DNA of 64,000 bases from Polyodon spathula. Its lineage: Eukaryota > Chordata > Actinopteri > Acipenseriformes > Polyodontidae. The stretch spans positions 71,057,256 to 71,121,255 of the forward strand of contig NC_054539.1 in the NCBI RefSeq assembly GCF_017654505.1, in the 5' to 3' direction. Both the position numbers and the translations under genes were made by a program. Positions within the stretch are counted from its first letter, which is position 1; every line of letters begins with the position of its first letter. The notes beneath the pieces were generated by a model, which was not told where the DNA came from, ran no database searches, and saw only the letters and a program-made list of their open reading frames with translations. Positions 18,323 through 33,442 of this stretch are shown here, piece by piece.

Positions 18323-19892
18323 CAATACCGTGAAAAAGTATTTGCCCCGTGTGATTTTCTGCATTTTTTTGACACTGAATGTTATCAGATCTTTAACCAA
18401 AATCTAAATTAGATAAAAGGGACCCTGAGTGAACAAATAACACAAAATTTTGATACTTATTTCATTTATTTATTAAAAAAAGTTATGCAACACCCAATGC
18501 TCCTGTGTGAAAAAGTAAATCGCCCCCTTAGACGCGATAACTGGTTACGCCACCTTTAGCAGCAATAACTGTAATCAAACGCTTCCTGTAGTTATTGATC
18601 AGTCTCTCACAGTGCTGTGGAGGCCCACTCCTTCATGCAGAACTGCTTCAACTCAGTGACATTTGTGGGTTTTCAAGAATAAACTGTTTCAGGTCCTGCC
18701 ACAACATCTCAATGGGGTTTAGGTCTGGACTTTGACTAGGCCATTCCAAAACTTTTAATTTCTTGTTCCTCAACCATTCTGGTGTAGACTTGCTTGCGTG
18801 TTTCATTGTCTTGCTGCATGACCCAGCTGTGCTTCAGCTCCAGCTCAAGGACGGATGGCCTAACACACTCCTGTAGAATTCTCTGATACAGAGCAGAATT
18901 CATAGTTCCTTCAATGATGGCAAATCGTCCAGGTCCTGATGCAGCAAAGCATCGCCAAATCATGACACTACCACCACCATGCTTTACCGTTGGCATGAGG
19001 TTCTTACTGTGGAATGCAGTGTTTGGTTTTCGCCAGACGTAACAGGGCCCATGTTGGCAAAAAGTTCAATTTTGGCTCATCTGTCCATAGAACATTGTTC
19101 CAGAACTCTTGAGGATCATCCAGGTGCTTTTTGGCAAACTTGAGATGGGCATTCATGTTCTTCTTAGTGAGCAGTGGTTTCCGCCTTGCTACTCTGCCAT
19201 GAATCCCATTTTTTCCCAGTGTCTTTCTGACGGTGGAGTCATGAACACTGACCTTAGCCGAGATGAGAGAGGCCTGCAGATCCCTGGATGTTGTTCTAGG
19301 GTTCTTTGTTACTTCCTGGATGATTTTATGCCTTGTTCTTGGAGAGATTTTGGCAGGACAGCCACTCCTGGGAAAATTCACTACTGTCCCACACTTTCTC
19401 CATTTGGACAATATGGCTCTGACTGTGGTTTGGTGGAGGCCCAGAACCTTAGAAATTACTTTGTAACCCTTTCCAGACTGATAGGCATCAACAACTTTTT
19501 TTCCCCGGAGGTCTTCAGGAAATTCTTTTGATCGTGGCATGATGTGCCTCTAGAACCTGTGTGCTGATAACTTCACTCTGATGGTAAGGGCCAAAGTCAG
19601 TCAGATATATATTGGGCACTGCTGGCCCAAATCAGGCTTGATTGTTAACCAAAGTATTCAAACAACTGACCCTATTTATACCTTTAATTGGGTTGAGTTA
19701 ACAAGAAGATTGCATGTTTGATTACCTTGCACACCAAACAAATAAAAGAAGCACCAAACTTTGGTGTCATTTTTCTCTCAGACTCCCTGTATATACTACT
19801 ACAACCCATAAAAAGGTCTGACCAAATTCAATGTGAAAAATGTGCAAAAATGCAGAAAATCAGACAGGGGGGCAAATACTTTTTCACTGTTG
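18323..19892 (-). mobile_element. Tc1/mariner transposon, second family, decayed
   Basis: Inverted ends CAATACCGTGAAAAAGTATT at 18323 and the complement of AATACTTTTTCACTGTTG ending 19892, each next to TA. The terminal repeats continue through GATTTTCTGCATTTTT-like sequence. It is about 1570 bp and a different subfamily from the one at 15663, as the ends differ. Confidence 0.9.
18736..19540 (-). pseudogene. Tc1 transposase pseudogene
   Basis: It starts MPRSKEFPEDLRGKKVVDAY at 19540. Helix-turn-helix GKGYKVISKVLGLHQTTVRA, then SGCPAKISPRTRHKI, NGIHGRVARRKPLLTKKN, and VLWTDEPKLNF with the first catalytic D. After a frameshift near 19050 the frame resumes as MPTVKHGGGSVMIWRCF. The second D motif is mutated ([10 protein letters not shown] instead of the usual DPKHT type). 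A further shift occurs near 18740, and the remaining [12 protein letters not shown] part is degraded. Inactive. Confidence 0.9.
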
Positions 19893-20715
19893 TAATGATA
19901 GAAAATGGAATGCACCTAGAAAGCAGGAGATCAGGGGTGTACAGTAGATCAGTTGCTCCAAATCTAGAAATATACAGTACACACACTTAATAGCCATTTC
20001 TAATTGCTAAATGGAAAACCTAACCAGCCTGTTTGTATGAGCAAATTAGATTTTTACAATATGAAAGCACTGAGAAGACATCCAATTAGACAATTTGGCA
20101 AAGCAACTAAATTGCTACAGTATCTAATTTACCATCAAGGAATAACATGATAAATTAAATAACTGGAGAATTCTTTATCTTTTTACTTTTTTTTTTGGCG
20201 TGCTGTCATTTTATTATGCTGTCCTGGGGTTTGTGCATTACCCTATTGTATAAATAAAGAGTAAAGTGCCAGGGATATAAAAATCTACACATTTCCAGTG
20301 CCGGCTCTTTTTCACTTGTCATTTTGTCAGTAGTAGGCATATTCTCTTGATACAGGCCTGTGGTTGAAATGAGAAAGTGAATAAACATCCAATCATTAAA
20401 TAGAAAAATAACAAAATCTTAACAAAGAACTGGGACAATTTGTTAGTAAATATAGTCCTGTATTTTTTAGATCAGTGGCTTATTAAATGGTAAGATAACA
20501 TACATTTTAGCACTGTACATCAAATACATTATAAGGAATACCGTTTCCTTCTTTCATGGGGACATTTCATATTAAGTGCCTCAAATGGAATGTAATTCCA
20601 CCCAAATTCCTCTGCATCCAGATCTTCTCACAAAACTCACCTGCAATTCAGTTTTAAACAGCTTTGGACAGGAAAGTCTGAATTGAAAATGTATATGTAT
20701 AAATCCATATGTTGT

Positions 20716-20762
20716 ATATATATATATATATAATATATAATCTATATATATATATATATATT
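20716..20762. repeat. (TA)n microsatellite, interrupted
   Basis: TA runs broken by AATATATAATCTA, giving a self-complementary tract. Confidence 0.9.
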
Positions 20763-23310
20763 CTATCCAGGTCAAGTTACTTAATGAAATGATACTAAAA
20801 TTGCCAAGGTGCTTGGCGTATAATAAAAAGTTTCAGCCTGGATACCTAAAACAAAAATCTGTAAAAAGGTGTGTGGGGCTTAATTAAAATCAGGGGTTTA
20901 GAAAACACAGCTCCATAAACTACAGTAGGTACAGTACCTTAATATTCTTTACTGGGTTCCATGCAGGAACAGCTGGACCCTTGATTTTAGATGTTAAAGA
21001 ACAGCTAATCATCATATCTAACATCACGTTGTTCTCGAGGAGCCAACAAAAAAAATGCACCTCTGCTGTACAGTATGTGATTTTGATTAACGACAGAGTA
21101 TGCATACCACACAGTAGGTTTCTGTAATTCTACAGAAGACAAGAATAGTAGACTGATTTAGCAATAGTTGACAGCAACACTACTTGGATAGCGCTGTGCA
21201 GTAAACAATGTTCATCAAGTTTATCGTTTATCAAATGTATCTTAAAAGCTTAACAAAATGTATTACATGACTTGACTGTATGAATATGCAGTACATACAG
21301 TACTGTAAACAAAATAAAAAAAAAACACTACTGTAACAGAACTAATTAATATTCAAAGGTGAAATTCAATATTCTTTTCTCTCCAGTGGGGATGCATCTT
21401 AAGCCCTCCTGAGGGCTGAAGCTCCATCTGATGTCTTTCTATTCACCACACAAAACAAGCTCTCTGGAAAGACAGGCTGGATTATTAATAGAAGCCAAGC
21501 TATCTATGAATTTGACAGAATCAACAAACAAAAAAAATATCTACCTTTTCTCCTGCCTTAAAGGGACAGTGGCCTTTTATTTCATATCCTTTTTGACATC
21601 CTAGCGCATGGCTGACATTGTTGTGCCATGGAGAACCCAATATGTAGAGTCCTGCTTTCACTGTAGATGGTGTGATAACAATGTATTCATTGGAAATATG
21701 CAGTTTCAGTGTAAAGATTTGGTTATAGTGTAAATTCAATGTATTTGTTTTTGATGCAGAGGGACACATCACAGTTTCATATTGTAGTTAAAACGGGTTT
21801 AGGTACACACATCTTTTTTTTGTGGGAAATACTAATCCAGTAAGCCCAAAACCTGCAGAGGACATGTACAGTACAATGCAGCTTGACAACACATGTTAAC
21901 CCTATCACAACATCTTTGGCAAAGCGCATCCAGATCATTTGATGTGGTGGTGGCTATTTATAGTACCGGCACTAGGAATAAAGACATCTAAAATTAAATG
22001 AAAACTATTAATTATATTGGCTGTGTGACTTCGGCATGTCACGTGCACACAGCAGGGTGCTGTACAGCAGTGTGTATTTAAGATGAAAGTTACTGTAGGC
22101 CAGCATGGAAACAACAAAATTGCCTCTTCGGGTGGTCACTGTTTTAGCCGTCTTGAACCAACCCTGTCAAATGTCTGTGATGCAATTTCTTAGTATTGAA
22201 AGCATTTATATCCTGTCTAAAGATATGAGCCACTATCCTGAATAGGGCTTGTGAAGTGCTTGGAGGTGCTACAGTATGATTGAAGTTGATGTTGCATAAA
22301 GATTTAAAACAGTGCACACACAAATACTAGGTTTATGGATATCATGGCTCATGTCCCCTTTTTGTTGACAGCATTTTCTTTGCAATTGGAAGTTATTTCC
22401 TGCTTCACATTCTGTATTCCTGAAAGCTTTTAATGCTGTTATAGGAGTGTCCAATTAGTTGATCGGGAAAGGTCTTTGTTAGTTTCAGAGTGCCTGAAGG
22501 GACTGGCAAGTCTTCTCAGTAGATCTATACAACTAGAAATAATTACAGGAAGAAAATAAAAGATACAAAACTGTGATTCTCACTGATTACAAAAAAAAAA
22601 AAAAAAAAAATATAACGTTTATCAGCTATGCGGAGTCCATAATCTCTCAGGGAAAACCAGCATCCACTTTGTGCCAATAGACAGCATTTTCTGAACACCC
22701 CTTTTTAAAGAATTTATTTTTTTATGAAGGTTATTCAAACCAACAATTAGGCTACCAGTTACATAGTTAAGTTATAGTATTTGGCAAGGTAAACTAATAG
22801 TGCAGTGCAGTCTAATAACTTCAACAAATTAATAACACCAGTGTAACAGGTAGTATATTTTTAAGTGATAAAAAATATGTATCACTATTCTTTCAGAAAT
22901 TGGAATTTGATCATGAAACCTGTGATAACTGAAAGAAGAATGGACAATGCAAAATAAGCTAAAATAAATGTAACTTTAATAAAAGGGTGTTTTAAAAAAT
23001 ATGAACTTCACAATACAAACCACCGAATATTAGGAATGTGGGTTACACCAGGCAAATGTCTTGTACTACATACACTGTGATGAAAGATACTGTGTTGGTT
23101 GATCCCTATTACTGTAAGTACTGTACTTAACAGAATGCAACAGTAGTAAGTGCAGAAGAGAGCCAGTGCTATCCTTGCTATGAAAATCCAACTACTGAAA
23201 CACACTCACACTCTCAACATACTGTACTGCAAGCAATCAATAACTGGAAATCTGCCATGGCTGCAGCTGTAATCCCAAACAGACAAGCTGTTTTTATTTA
23301 TTTTGTTATA

Positions 23311-23313
<3 letters not shown>

Positions 23314-23392
<79 letters not shown>

Positions 23393-23394
23393 TT
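23314..23394. repeat. (TA)n followed by poly(T)
   Basis: About 60 bases of TA and then about 20 T residues. Confidence 0.95.
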
Positions 23395-25206
23395 TAATAC
23401 TTTGGGTATCATTACCTGAATATACGTCTATACAGTAATTGGAATCTAATCTCTATCAGGGTATAGCTGGAAAGAAAAATGAACCGCACAGTTCATTAAT
23501 CGTATCGTACACGCTCCTGGGAGGAAATTAGAAGTTGTACAGAATCTCTACAATGTCAATGTCACAGTCCTATTGTACTCCTCGCTATCTAAATGTCACT
23601 TGTAGCTGATAGCAGAAGTGAATACACAGTTTGAAGGAATAATTTATCTTGACAGTTCGGTCGTTGCTGCAAGTTCATATGTGTCAGCCAGACATTATTA
23701 TACACAGATCCACGTTAACGATTAGGCAAGGTAAAGCTGCATCATCAGCATGAAAGAGATTTTGATGACTGTTTGCTGAAAGCATTGTCGTCAGTAATAA
23801 GGATAAAGTTTCATCAGATAAGAAAAAAAAAAATTCAGTTAACTAGCACATAAAACCAATGCCTCTAAAGAAAATCTCATTAATTGATACGCTTAATAAC
23901 TTTTTCTAAAGAATGTCCAGACCAAGTTTCAAAAGGATAAGCTTTTCTCTAGATATTATCTATCAACATACACTGCACTTCCTTGTCCCCAGATTCATGT
24001 AGGACCATAAGAGTAGTCAAAGGGTTACACATCTTTTTTTGCACAAACACCTTGAGATTCTCAAGTGAAGGTAATTTACAATACAGATAAGAACTGGAGG
24101 CCTAGGGTAACTCCTTAGAATTCTCAAGATGGTTGTTAGTGCCCCATGTGTTATTGAAGCAATGAGATACTGACATGTGTGTAAGTTTTTAACAAACCCC
24201 CAAGGTCACAGAAAAGAGCAGTCTTTGTTTTAGTGAGATAGCTGGCCAGACAGAGAAAGGTGAGCAAATGAGAAGAACTTGAAAACATCAGCTCCAGCTC
24301 TAGCTAAAACATCCAATAATTCAATAAATGTGGAAGACCACCTAAATGTTGTTTAAAAACAAAATCTTCGCATTCTGGCTGTGTGAAGTCACCGGTCTTG
24401 GCTTGGGATTCCAAAGGCAGTGTCGCATTGGGAGGCAAAACCATCAGGGACTGTTTCTCCTCATCGCACTACAGTGTATCCTGCTGGCCAGGCACATAGT
24501 GAGCACAAAAGCGGACATCTGCAAGACTGACTTTTGTCCTCCAGAGGTCGGTAGCTTGCTGACATCTGCTTTCGAGTTCCTGGGTGTAAAAGAGGAAGCT
24601 GGTTTGGTTGTGGGATCACAGGATGCCCATTAAACCTTCAGGTCTCCTGAGCTGTGTGGGGAATTACTGTGGTGAGGGTGGAAAATGATTGGACACTCCA
24701 AATTGGGGAGAAAATCAGGGGTAAAACAATTAGGCACCAAAAATCTATATACACTTGAAACTGGAAAGCATATGATATGTACATTGTTGTTATTGTATTT
24801 TTATTATCTATTTGCAAGCTTTTAAGCAGAACTAAACTAGTAAGCTGCAGCCTTGTGTGCTGTGTTAACTATCTAATATATCACTTTTCAGGGGTGCAAC
24901 AATAAAAACATGAATAACAATTTAAATTACCAGCAATAACATCATGGCATGCAAATGTTAAATGTGTGTGTGTGCAACTGATCAACCCACTGGGTGAACT
25001 ACCTTACATTTTTACAATACATCTATCTTAACCAAGACATTTTCTACCCTTAGGCATTGCAGCATAGACAAAGAAAAGGGTGGCATCTCCCCCTGTACCC
25101 ACACGTGTAATAGCTGGTCTGCATTGTTGTGAAGTGTACAAATATGCCACTAAAATAGCAAAACCTAATAGCAAAATGTGTACTGTAATATACCATTATA
25201 TGGGTG

Positions 25207-25340
25207 CAGATTGAGAACAGCAAGAAGGCTGTGTTCTAATTCCAATTGCAGATTCAGAACAGTAAGAAGGCAGTGTGTTCTAAATCTAATTGTAGATTCG
25301 GAACAGTAAGAAGGCAGTGTGTTCTAATTCTAATTGCAGT
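25207..25340 (+). repeat. Three-copy tandem repeat of 42-44 bp
   Basis: Units begin at 25207, 25249 and 25293, each containing AGATT, GAACAG, AAGAAGG, then GTGTTCTAA and CTAATTG/CCAATTG. The second and third copies are closest to each other. Confidence 0.85.
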
Positions 25341-28300
25341 TCTGCAATTGTGGTTCAGGAGCAGGTTACACTGGTTCAAGAATCAGTTTCTTTCACTGAA
25401 TTCAAACAGTAAACATAGGTTCAATAAACCAGCGACATACAGTAACCAGGTAAGAAAAGAACCAATACAGTAATTTACCTTCCAAATCCTAAGCAGCATG
25501 CAAACCACCAGATGATTTTCACAAACCTTCTGCAAATTTCCCTACATAAAATATATTCCCGGCTCCTGCCAAACTATTTAATTAGTGGATATGTTGACAT
25601 GAAGACAAAGGGGAATTCTGATGATCCACAATAAGCCCACTCTCATATTACAGTACAACCGTTCAAGCCTAGTGTGCAGTACATGGGTTCCCTGGCAATA
25701 TCCTGTCTTCTTTGTTAATATAAACTATAGGTTGGAACCAGGCATTCAAAAAGCAGTAACTGCTCATGTACATTACTCATACAGTATCCGGTTTATATAT
25801 TCTTTTACATAAACTACTCTAATCTACCCAAGACCGCTTTTATATCTTGGATATGTTAGTGCACACCTACTGGGATATTGCGGAAATACTGTAAAATATA
25901 AAGAAGGATAATTAAAGAACTTGTACATGCACTATTTTTTCTTACTGGATCAGCAGCATTAAAAGATCATTTGTTTTACAAAAAAATGGTGCAAGCAAGT
26001 GTTCATGAAGGAAAGCTGTAAGTTGTTTGGCTTCATCACTTTCTGCCATATCAAAATTATTATGTTACAGGAATGCCAGAAACTCTGTTAGTGTTCTTGA
26101 CAACAAGCAAGTGTCCTAGTTTGAGTGCCTGTGCCAATGTAAACCATCTCCTAATGGTGAATGAACAAAAACAGGGCTATCACAACAATGAGTATGGGAT
26201 AACGATCTAGAACACAATGCATATAGTATTTCTGTACTGAACATAAAATATTGAGCCACAGAAGATATACTGTACAATGCAGTAGTTCAGGCAGACACAG
26301 GAATGTCCTCAGCATTCCACTTTGATCGGCAAGGTTTTGTGGACACGGTTTAGAGGATTCAATTGCTGAATGCCGGGAGAGGTAATCTCAGCAGGGAACC
26401 AAGATTCTTGATAAGACATGATTTTAATACCAGTTATCAGAATGTATGGACATTAGGAGAAGCCTGCAGTGATGTAATTGAGAGCATTGCTGTAGAATCT
26501 GTACGTCTGTCTTTGTGTCACACCTGCTGTCCTTATTGTGCACACTGTACAGTGGATGTAATTCATATCACAGTAATCTATTTTTAAATCACACTGTATT
26601 TACAGCTGTGGTGGGGGATGTGTTATTTCTTACTAGCTATACCTTATAATTTGGTATAAACTGACACGCACATCAGCACAAGCATCAGTAGCATCTTCGG
26701 ACTTGGACAATATGTCTGATGGTAGCGCAAAAGAAGTCAAAACTAAAAGTTTGATAATATTCTGTAGAATCTGTGAAACTGGTGAGAACTTTTAATATAC
26801 TTTAACTGAAAAACAAGAGGGTAAACTCCAGTGAGATCATTGTACAGTGAGTTAAAATTAAGGATTCCCAGACGGTCAAATTGAGTTAGCAAACTAAAAT
26901 CGATCAATGGACTGCAAGGAATACATTGTTATAAATAATATGTCTTAATATATTTCACAGATTTTACCATAAACTTACAGGCAGTCTCTTTCAGTTTATT
27001 TTATCTTTACATGAGAGGCCTCACGCTCTTTAAAAGTAAATATAGCTACTTTAATGTTTAAAGCAAGTACAGTCCCAATTATAATTATTAATATAATAAA
27101 AAGATTTGGGAAAAAATGTATAATTTCACTATAAACATCCTTACTCTGTCTACAGTCATGAAAAATTGAGCACTCCCTGCAACTCTGAGCAAACCATATT
27201 ATTGTAAGTGTCGTAATGTGACATTTTCAATAAACAGTTCTGGCAAAGCAATTACTGTAACTGAAGAACCTTTGTAAACTGTAGAGTACAGAGATTAAGC
27301 TAACTCCTTACTTGAAGGGAAAAGAAATACTCCCCTACATCAACCAAAGAGAAAATAATGAAAACATTCAGAGCCATCTACTGTAGGCTAAATCAAGTGT
27401 AATTCCATTAAACAACACTGTTAAACCTGGAGCTACGGAGCTGCCCAGAGGAACAGTATTAATTTATTTTTTTTACATTGCATCCACCCTATGGCAGTAT
27501 CATTGTACAAAAAATGTAATTTAATATAGGCACTGACCTTAAAATAGAAAGCAAATTACTTGACAATGTAAGTACAATGTTGTTGTGAATGGCAGTATTC
27601 TAACACAAGACAATGGTTACTATAAAGCAAATGATGACTACAGTACATGCCAGGAGAGAACCACAGCAAATTAAATGCACTATAAAAGCAAGCTTAACAG
27701 CACAATTCTCTCTCTTTTTTTTTAATACAATAAAAAATACGATGGTATTGGACATTCTATTGTATGCACTGATCCATCTCATTTTCATAATCTTTATTAT
27801 GTGATATGATTTTGGCTTGTGAAATGATCATATTCTCTGAATAATGAAAGCAATCAAGACTGAAAAACAGTTTACAGTACTGTACATCTCCTACCAACAG
27901 TATGTATTTCCCAAATTTTGGTAATTTATTTCAAAAGATGAAAACATATTCTTCAGAATGAAAACTACATTGTAGCATATGAAAACAGATGGATGTAGTT
28001 GCCTTTACTGCTGACACACAGGGTTGGCACATTTTACAGCACTTGGAAATTACCTTGCAGTACATAGAGCAGCATCACCCACCTATTGGTGGTTATCCCC
28101 ACCCCTAAATGTAAGTAACTGATGGAATCCAGCTGGACTCCCCAGTGCTGCAAAATGCTTTCAAAAACCCATCTGTCACTTACCCTGGTGGGTAGATGGT
28201 GATCATATCAACCTAAAGCTTTTTATTATAGTGGTACTGTTCACAATAAGCTCACAAGAAAAACAGGTGCTTCTAATAATTTAATAATTAATCACTTCCA

Positions 28301-29299
28301 ATTATACACAAAGCATCCTTTTCTTTCTTTCTGTCATAAACACAGACACGCACACACCTGCACAATATCATCATACTGTAAATCAAGGAAGGAAAAATAC
28401 GGTAAGTAAAGGAGTCCTATATTTATATAAAAAGGTTAAATGCACTTTTACAAGTCTTCTCAATGAACAAAGATGTGGTTAGTGGAAATACAGTACTGCT
28501 ACCTTTTTTTCTGTATGTAAAGCATTATGCAATTTTAACAGATAATGGTAATTTCTGTGTGAAAAAAGTGTGAGCCAAATTAAATGAACCCTGTTTGAAA
28601 GAGACAAGCAGGATTGATTATGTCAAAATCAAGGCAACTTCTCTAATGTGCGCATTACATTAGAGTTAGGTAGAAATGAGTGAACATAGAAGTACAGTTT
28701 AACCAAGGAAGCTTCTGGTACGAAGACAGCCATCCTCAATTGAAGTGCAATCTCCAGCAGTCAGAGGTCAAGCAAGGCTGGGGGATGGATGATCATTGAT
28801 CATCCACAAGGGGGAATAGGGAGTTTCAAAAGAGAGGCTATCGATGAAGAAATTCAACATTTTGAAAAAGCAGAGGCATTTACATGCAAGATAGGACTGC
28901 TGTAGCCTCAATTCTAGAATTACAGCAAGCCTGTCATGAACACTGCCTGAACCCACTAAAAAGAGCTCCCACCTTGAGAATTCAGATGCAATACAATTGT
29001 ACCATTGTCACAGATTACATCCAGTAATTTTGTTATCATGGATTTCAAAGCCTGCAAGACCCTGCCTCTGCACAGAACCCTAAAATGTCGTTCTAAACTG
29101 TTTGCTGATGAAGTGGAAACAGACTTCTTCACAGGCCTTAACACCACTGAACCCTGGACAGCTTTTAATCTAGTGCGTCAAACTTCACTGCCCCGTTTGT
29201 CAGCTACAGCTTTAGACAAATACCAAGGGCACTACTGAGATGTGTGGTGCATTCTATCAGGAATTTGGAGTGCTGCATTGACTGAATCAAGATTATACT

Positions 29300-29302
<3 letters not shown>

Positions 29303-29387
<85 letters not shown>

Positions 29388-29413
29388 TAGATAGATATAT
29401 AGATATATATATA
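29303..29413. repeat. (TA)n microsatellite with (GATA) interruptions
   Basis: About 85 bases of pure TA, then GATAGATAGATATATAGATA. Confidence 0.95.
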
Positions 29414-31932
29414 ATCAGGTTAAAGAACACATACTGTACAGCAATTTGCCAGTTAACAGAATGTTACTGTATGTTTTTTCAATTGTGCATGAACTTGAGG
29501 CACAAAGGTAGACTGTTAAAAAGCAAAAGGCATGAAAACTGACTTGTATCCCAGGCTATTAATCAGGTATCCATTTGCTTTAGGACAATGCAAAAAAAGA
29601 AAGGGTGATATCTCTCTTTGAGAGCCAAAGAAAAGGCCTCCTCTGCCACAAGGGGCAAAAGCCCCGCCTCCTTCCAGAGTCTGCCGGTAACATTATAAAG
29701 AACACCTCATTGCTCATTTTACTTTTTAAAAACTCAACCATGCATGTTTCTTAACTCTATATTTTTGAACTACAGCCTAATACTGGCTAAAATCTTGTCT
29801 GATATGCAAAAACTATCTGTTCTGCTGGTGTTGCAACTCATAATGTTGCAGGTATCCTTCCATCAATTCCTGCTGTCAAACTCAATTACTGTGCCCACTG
29901 TTGCTGTGCTTGTAGGCTAATCAGGTGGATGACGTGCTTCCAAGGTTGATAATGTTGAAAACAGGGATTTATGATTTATGTCAAATCAAAGAAACATATT
30001 CAACAAAAATACAGAACACTACAGAAGGGTGAAGTGTCGTTCGCCTGTTGAGTAGTGTGAATATGACCCAGATAAACTCCCTGTTCACAGTTAAAAATGC
30101 CCCACAGTAAACATTTGTATTCACAGATACAGTACATCTCTAAAGCTTTTATAGTAAACATCTCAAACCCACCTGAGAGGCACAATTAACTGTAACTGAC
30201 CAACCAATTCATCACAGTTCTCCTGGGTCTTTTTTTTCTCCCTAGAATAACAAAAAACTCAATATTCAAATCAAGGAAAACGATCAATATAAACACATTT
30301 CTTCTTACTGATACTACTGTTGGGTAAAACTCAGAACGTGAGACAGAATGCCATCTTAAAAAATGAAAATCTGCTGGTTTGTGATATTTTAGATAGAGCA
30401 AAATTAATTTAAAATCTGTTACTCTGTTTGAGAACCCTTTTGTTGAAATAGGTTTGCATGGACAGAAACAGGAAGGAATCAATTCAGGGTCCCTGCTGAC
30501 AGCTCCACCCTGATCATCTTCCATAATCAGGGCTGGCTTGACCCCACAAGCCACCGCTGCATCAGGAGCAAGACATTTTACTCAATGCCTTGCATAATTG
30601 TAAAGTCTACAGTTTCAGCTCAAAATCCAATTACTGTACCCCATCCCCCATAACCCTGTACTGAAATCCCCTAAGAGGTTTAAAAATTATACCATAATGG
30701 ACCCCCACCAACCCCATCCCCGATTCTCCATTCAAAGGAAGGAGAATAGCCATACCCTGAAACCATGAACACAAATACCCTCCCAGAGTGGGCGTGCAAT
30801 TCTGTTCTACAGTACAGTCTTACAATCTATAGCTTGCAGAGGTAATGATAAGCTGTACCTGGCCATGGTATTGGATTGACAAAGTCAATTATCTACCCAA
30901 ACTTCTTTTTTTTGCCAGCACATACTGTACACAGATGGTAAAAATAATAAAAGTCATACAGTGATAATTCTTTCTTGGATGATTTCTAAGAGGGCTGTTT
31001 AGTTGCAGTGTCACTCATTATGCCTCCCCTACTGTATGCATTTACAGGACATTAGTCTCTTTGTACAATGATAGTTATTATAAAGGACTGGTGAAAGCAG
31101 GTGCACCGACTCAGCACAGAGGCCCAGTGTGTTGATGTTCTGGATCAATAGGAAGTAGTCTAATTCTGAATCCTAGCCCTACCCAGCCAGACAGATAACA
31201 CAGCCATGGAAAGATAGTTTGTTTGTAGATCTTTTGGGTACATAGCTGGCCAGTGGGTCTGCACTTGGGTTAAGGTACTGTACTGTAGATGTGGAGGAAT
31301 TATGGTTTGGAGTGTCACTATCACTACCAAAACACTGGCTTTGAACAATGAGTGTACCGTGGTGGTATTTCAATACTGTGCACTGTATATTTGGCATCTC
31401 CATGGTTCCACATAGCTTTCAGAAATCAACATCACATTCAGAAATTAATAAATCCAAGTGACAAAGGACAAAATGTTGTAGATAAATATCTACCTCATTG
31501 TCATACAGGAATATCACTAAAAGGCAATATTAGAAAGTTTTCTATCAACAGTATTCCAAAAGAGGTGCAAACTGAATTTGAAATGGATCTTCATTCTTCC
31601 GACTGTATAATTATATACAAGATACAATTTAACTATTTTCTGTAATGTTTGATGTTTAAGCAAAATGTTACATTTCAGGGATGGAAATAAGACCCCCTAT
31701 GTGTTTAATCAGACACCTGAGCTTGTTACACTCAGTCAAAAAAGCAGTACAGAGAGAAAGTAGGTCACCATTTCATAAACTGTATGTGGAATAACTTGCA
31801 ATAACAAATGTCCAGGCAAGTTTCAATACATTCAGATAGATGGTTCTGAACATGTAGGCTACATTATATGTCACTAGCCCAACAAATGAAATGTCAGACT
31901 CGGTTAGGTTGACATGACTAAGATCCTAATAT

Positions 31933-31959
31933 GTGTATGTGTGTGTGCGTGTGCGTGTG

Positions 31960-32008
<49 letters not shown>
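31933..32008. repeat. (GT)n(TA)n compound microsatellite
   Basis: Short GTGTGTGCGTGTGCGTGTG-like tract followed by about 40 bases of TA. Confidence 0.9.
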
Positions 32009-32011
<3 letters not shown>

Positions 32012-32792
32012 GTATCACAATTCAAGTAATAGCAATTCAAGATCGTGTTAAGTTCAGTATCGTTAAGTTCTAATATCTAAAAACTGTCTTACGCTACACG
32101 TAAAAATATACATTCTGTACTGACAATTATATCCCTTTCAACTGGGAATTTAAAGACCCTTTCTATGTGTCACCTTGAAAAGCAGAGAGATGACAGTATG
32201 GTAAACGCATTATTCTGGACTGTCTAAATGTTTAAAGGAAGCAACCAGTCTCTTCCCACACCAGTCTTGGTTTCAGATATCTCTTTATGGAGACTGATAT
32301 AGCAACTGCACACATCTTGCTTTCAGAAGCATCAGTGCCTTTTTATAGAAAGTCTACCCTTATCTTTCACAACAGCCCACTGTGTATTAGAAGCAATATA
32401 TACAACAGAGACATTCATGCAACCTCTTGGTGTGGAGCCCACACAACTACTGTACCAAGCTGAATTACAGTACACATGCATGGTGGCCCAGACATAGCAT
32501 GAACATTATGTATTTTAAGTCATGAATGCTGTTAACTGTACGAAATTTTAAAAAAAATCAAGGAAGTTGAAGGCTCATCTCAAACCAACCTCCTCTAATC
32601 TTACTTCATCATTCAGTAATACTGCTGTAGCACGCATTGCTTTACTCCACAATACTGTTTAATAAAGCCAATTCTGTGAACCTATCAGACACTAAGCCTA
32701 CCTTCCATACATTTTGATATTGCTAGATGATGGCCATCTAGGCTATACTGTATTGCAGAATCTGATATACAATGCAATTGTAATTCTAACAA

Positions 32793-32818
32793 GCACACAC
32801 ACACACACACACACACAG
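32793..32818. repeat. (AC)n microsatellite
   Basis: About 13 AC units. Confidence 0.9.
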
Positions 32819-33366
32819 GTGTGAATAGCTCTTTGCAGCAAATACAACAGTTGGTTTCTAAGTGTATCTTGCTGCATTTCTTTTTTTGATTAGTAATTAG
32901 TATAGCAAAAGAGTCTGTTCATCATTCTGAACATCGGACAGATTCATTCACTGCCATTCATGTTCACCTCCTTGGTTTACTAGGTGAAGTGCTGGACAAA
33001 GCGAATAGCAACCTTATGTGCCATTCTTTTCTTACACAACAATATATGCTTTATTCAGGGATGCACACAATAGTAAAATAAACAAAGATATAAATAATAA
33101 ATCGTGTTTTAAATATTATTAAGGGCTATTATATCTTCTATATATCCTAATCACCAGCTACAGTACAGTACAGTAAACTGCATTAATTATCTCCAGATAT
33201 GTATTAAACTTAACATTTTCTACTGATCCATCAATATCTAGGACAATGATGTTTTATGAAAGGTAAAAACACATCCCAACACAAATATTGGAAATATCAT
33301 ATTACCATTGACAGGCCATTATGATTTGGAAGCATAAAGTAAACTGTACAGACCAGAACACACATG

Positions 33367-33373
<7 letters not shown>

Positions 33374-33442
<69 letters not shown>
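33374..33442. repeat. (TA)n microsatellite
   Basis: About 60 bases of TA ending TATTATATATA. Confidence 0.95.

Noticed and set aside
24346..24633. 95-codon open frame
   Set aside because: No splice context or recognised homology, and the surrounding sequence looks like a dispersed repeat.
24890..24902. Possible hAT end CAGGGGTGCAAC
   Set aside because: No inverted partner was found nearby, so there is no support for an element.
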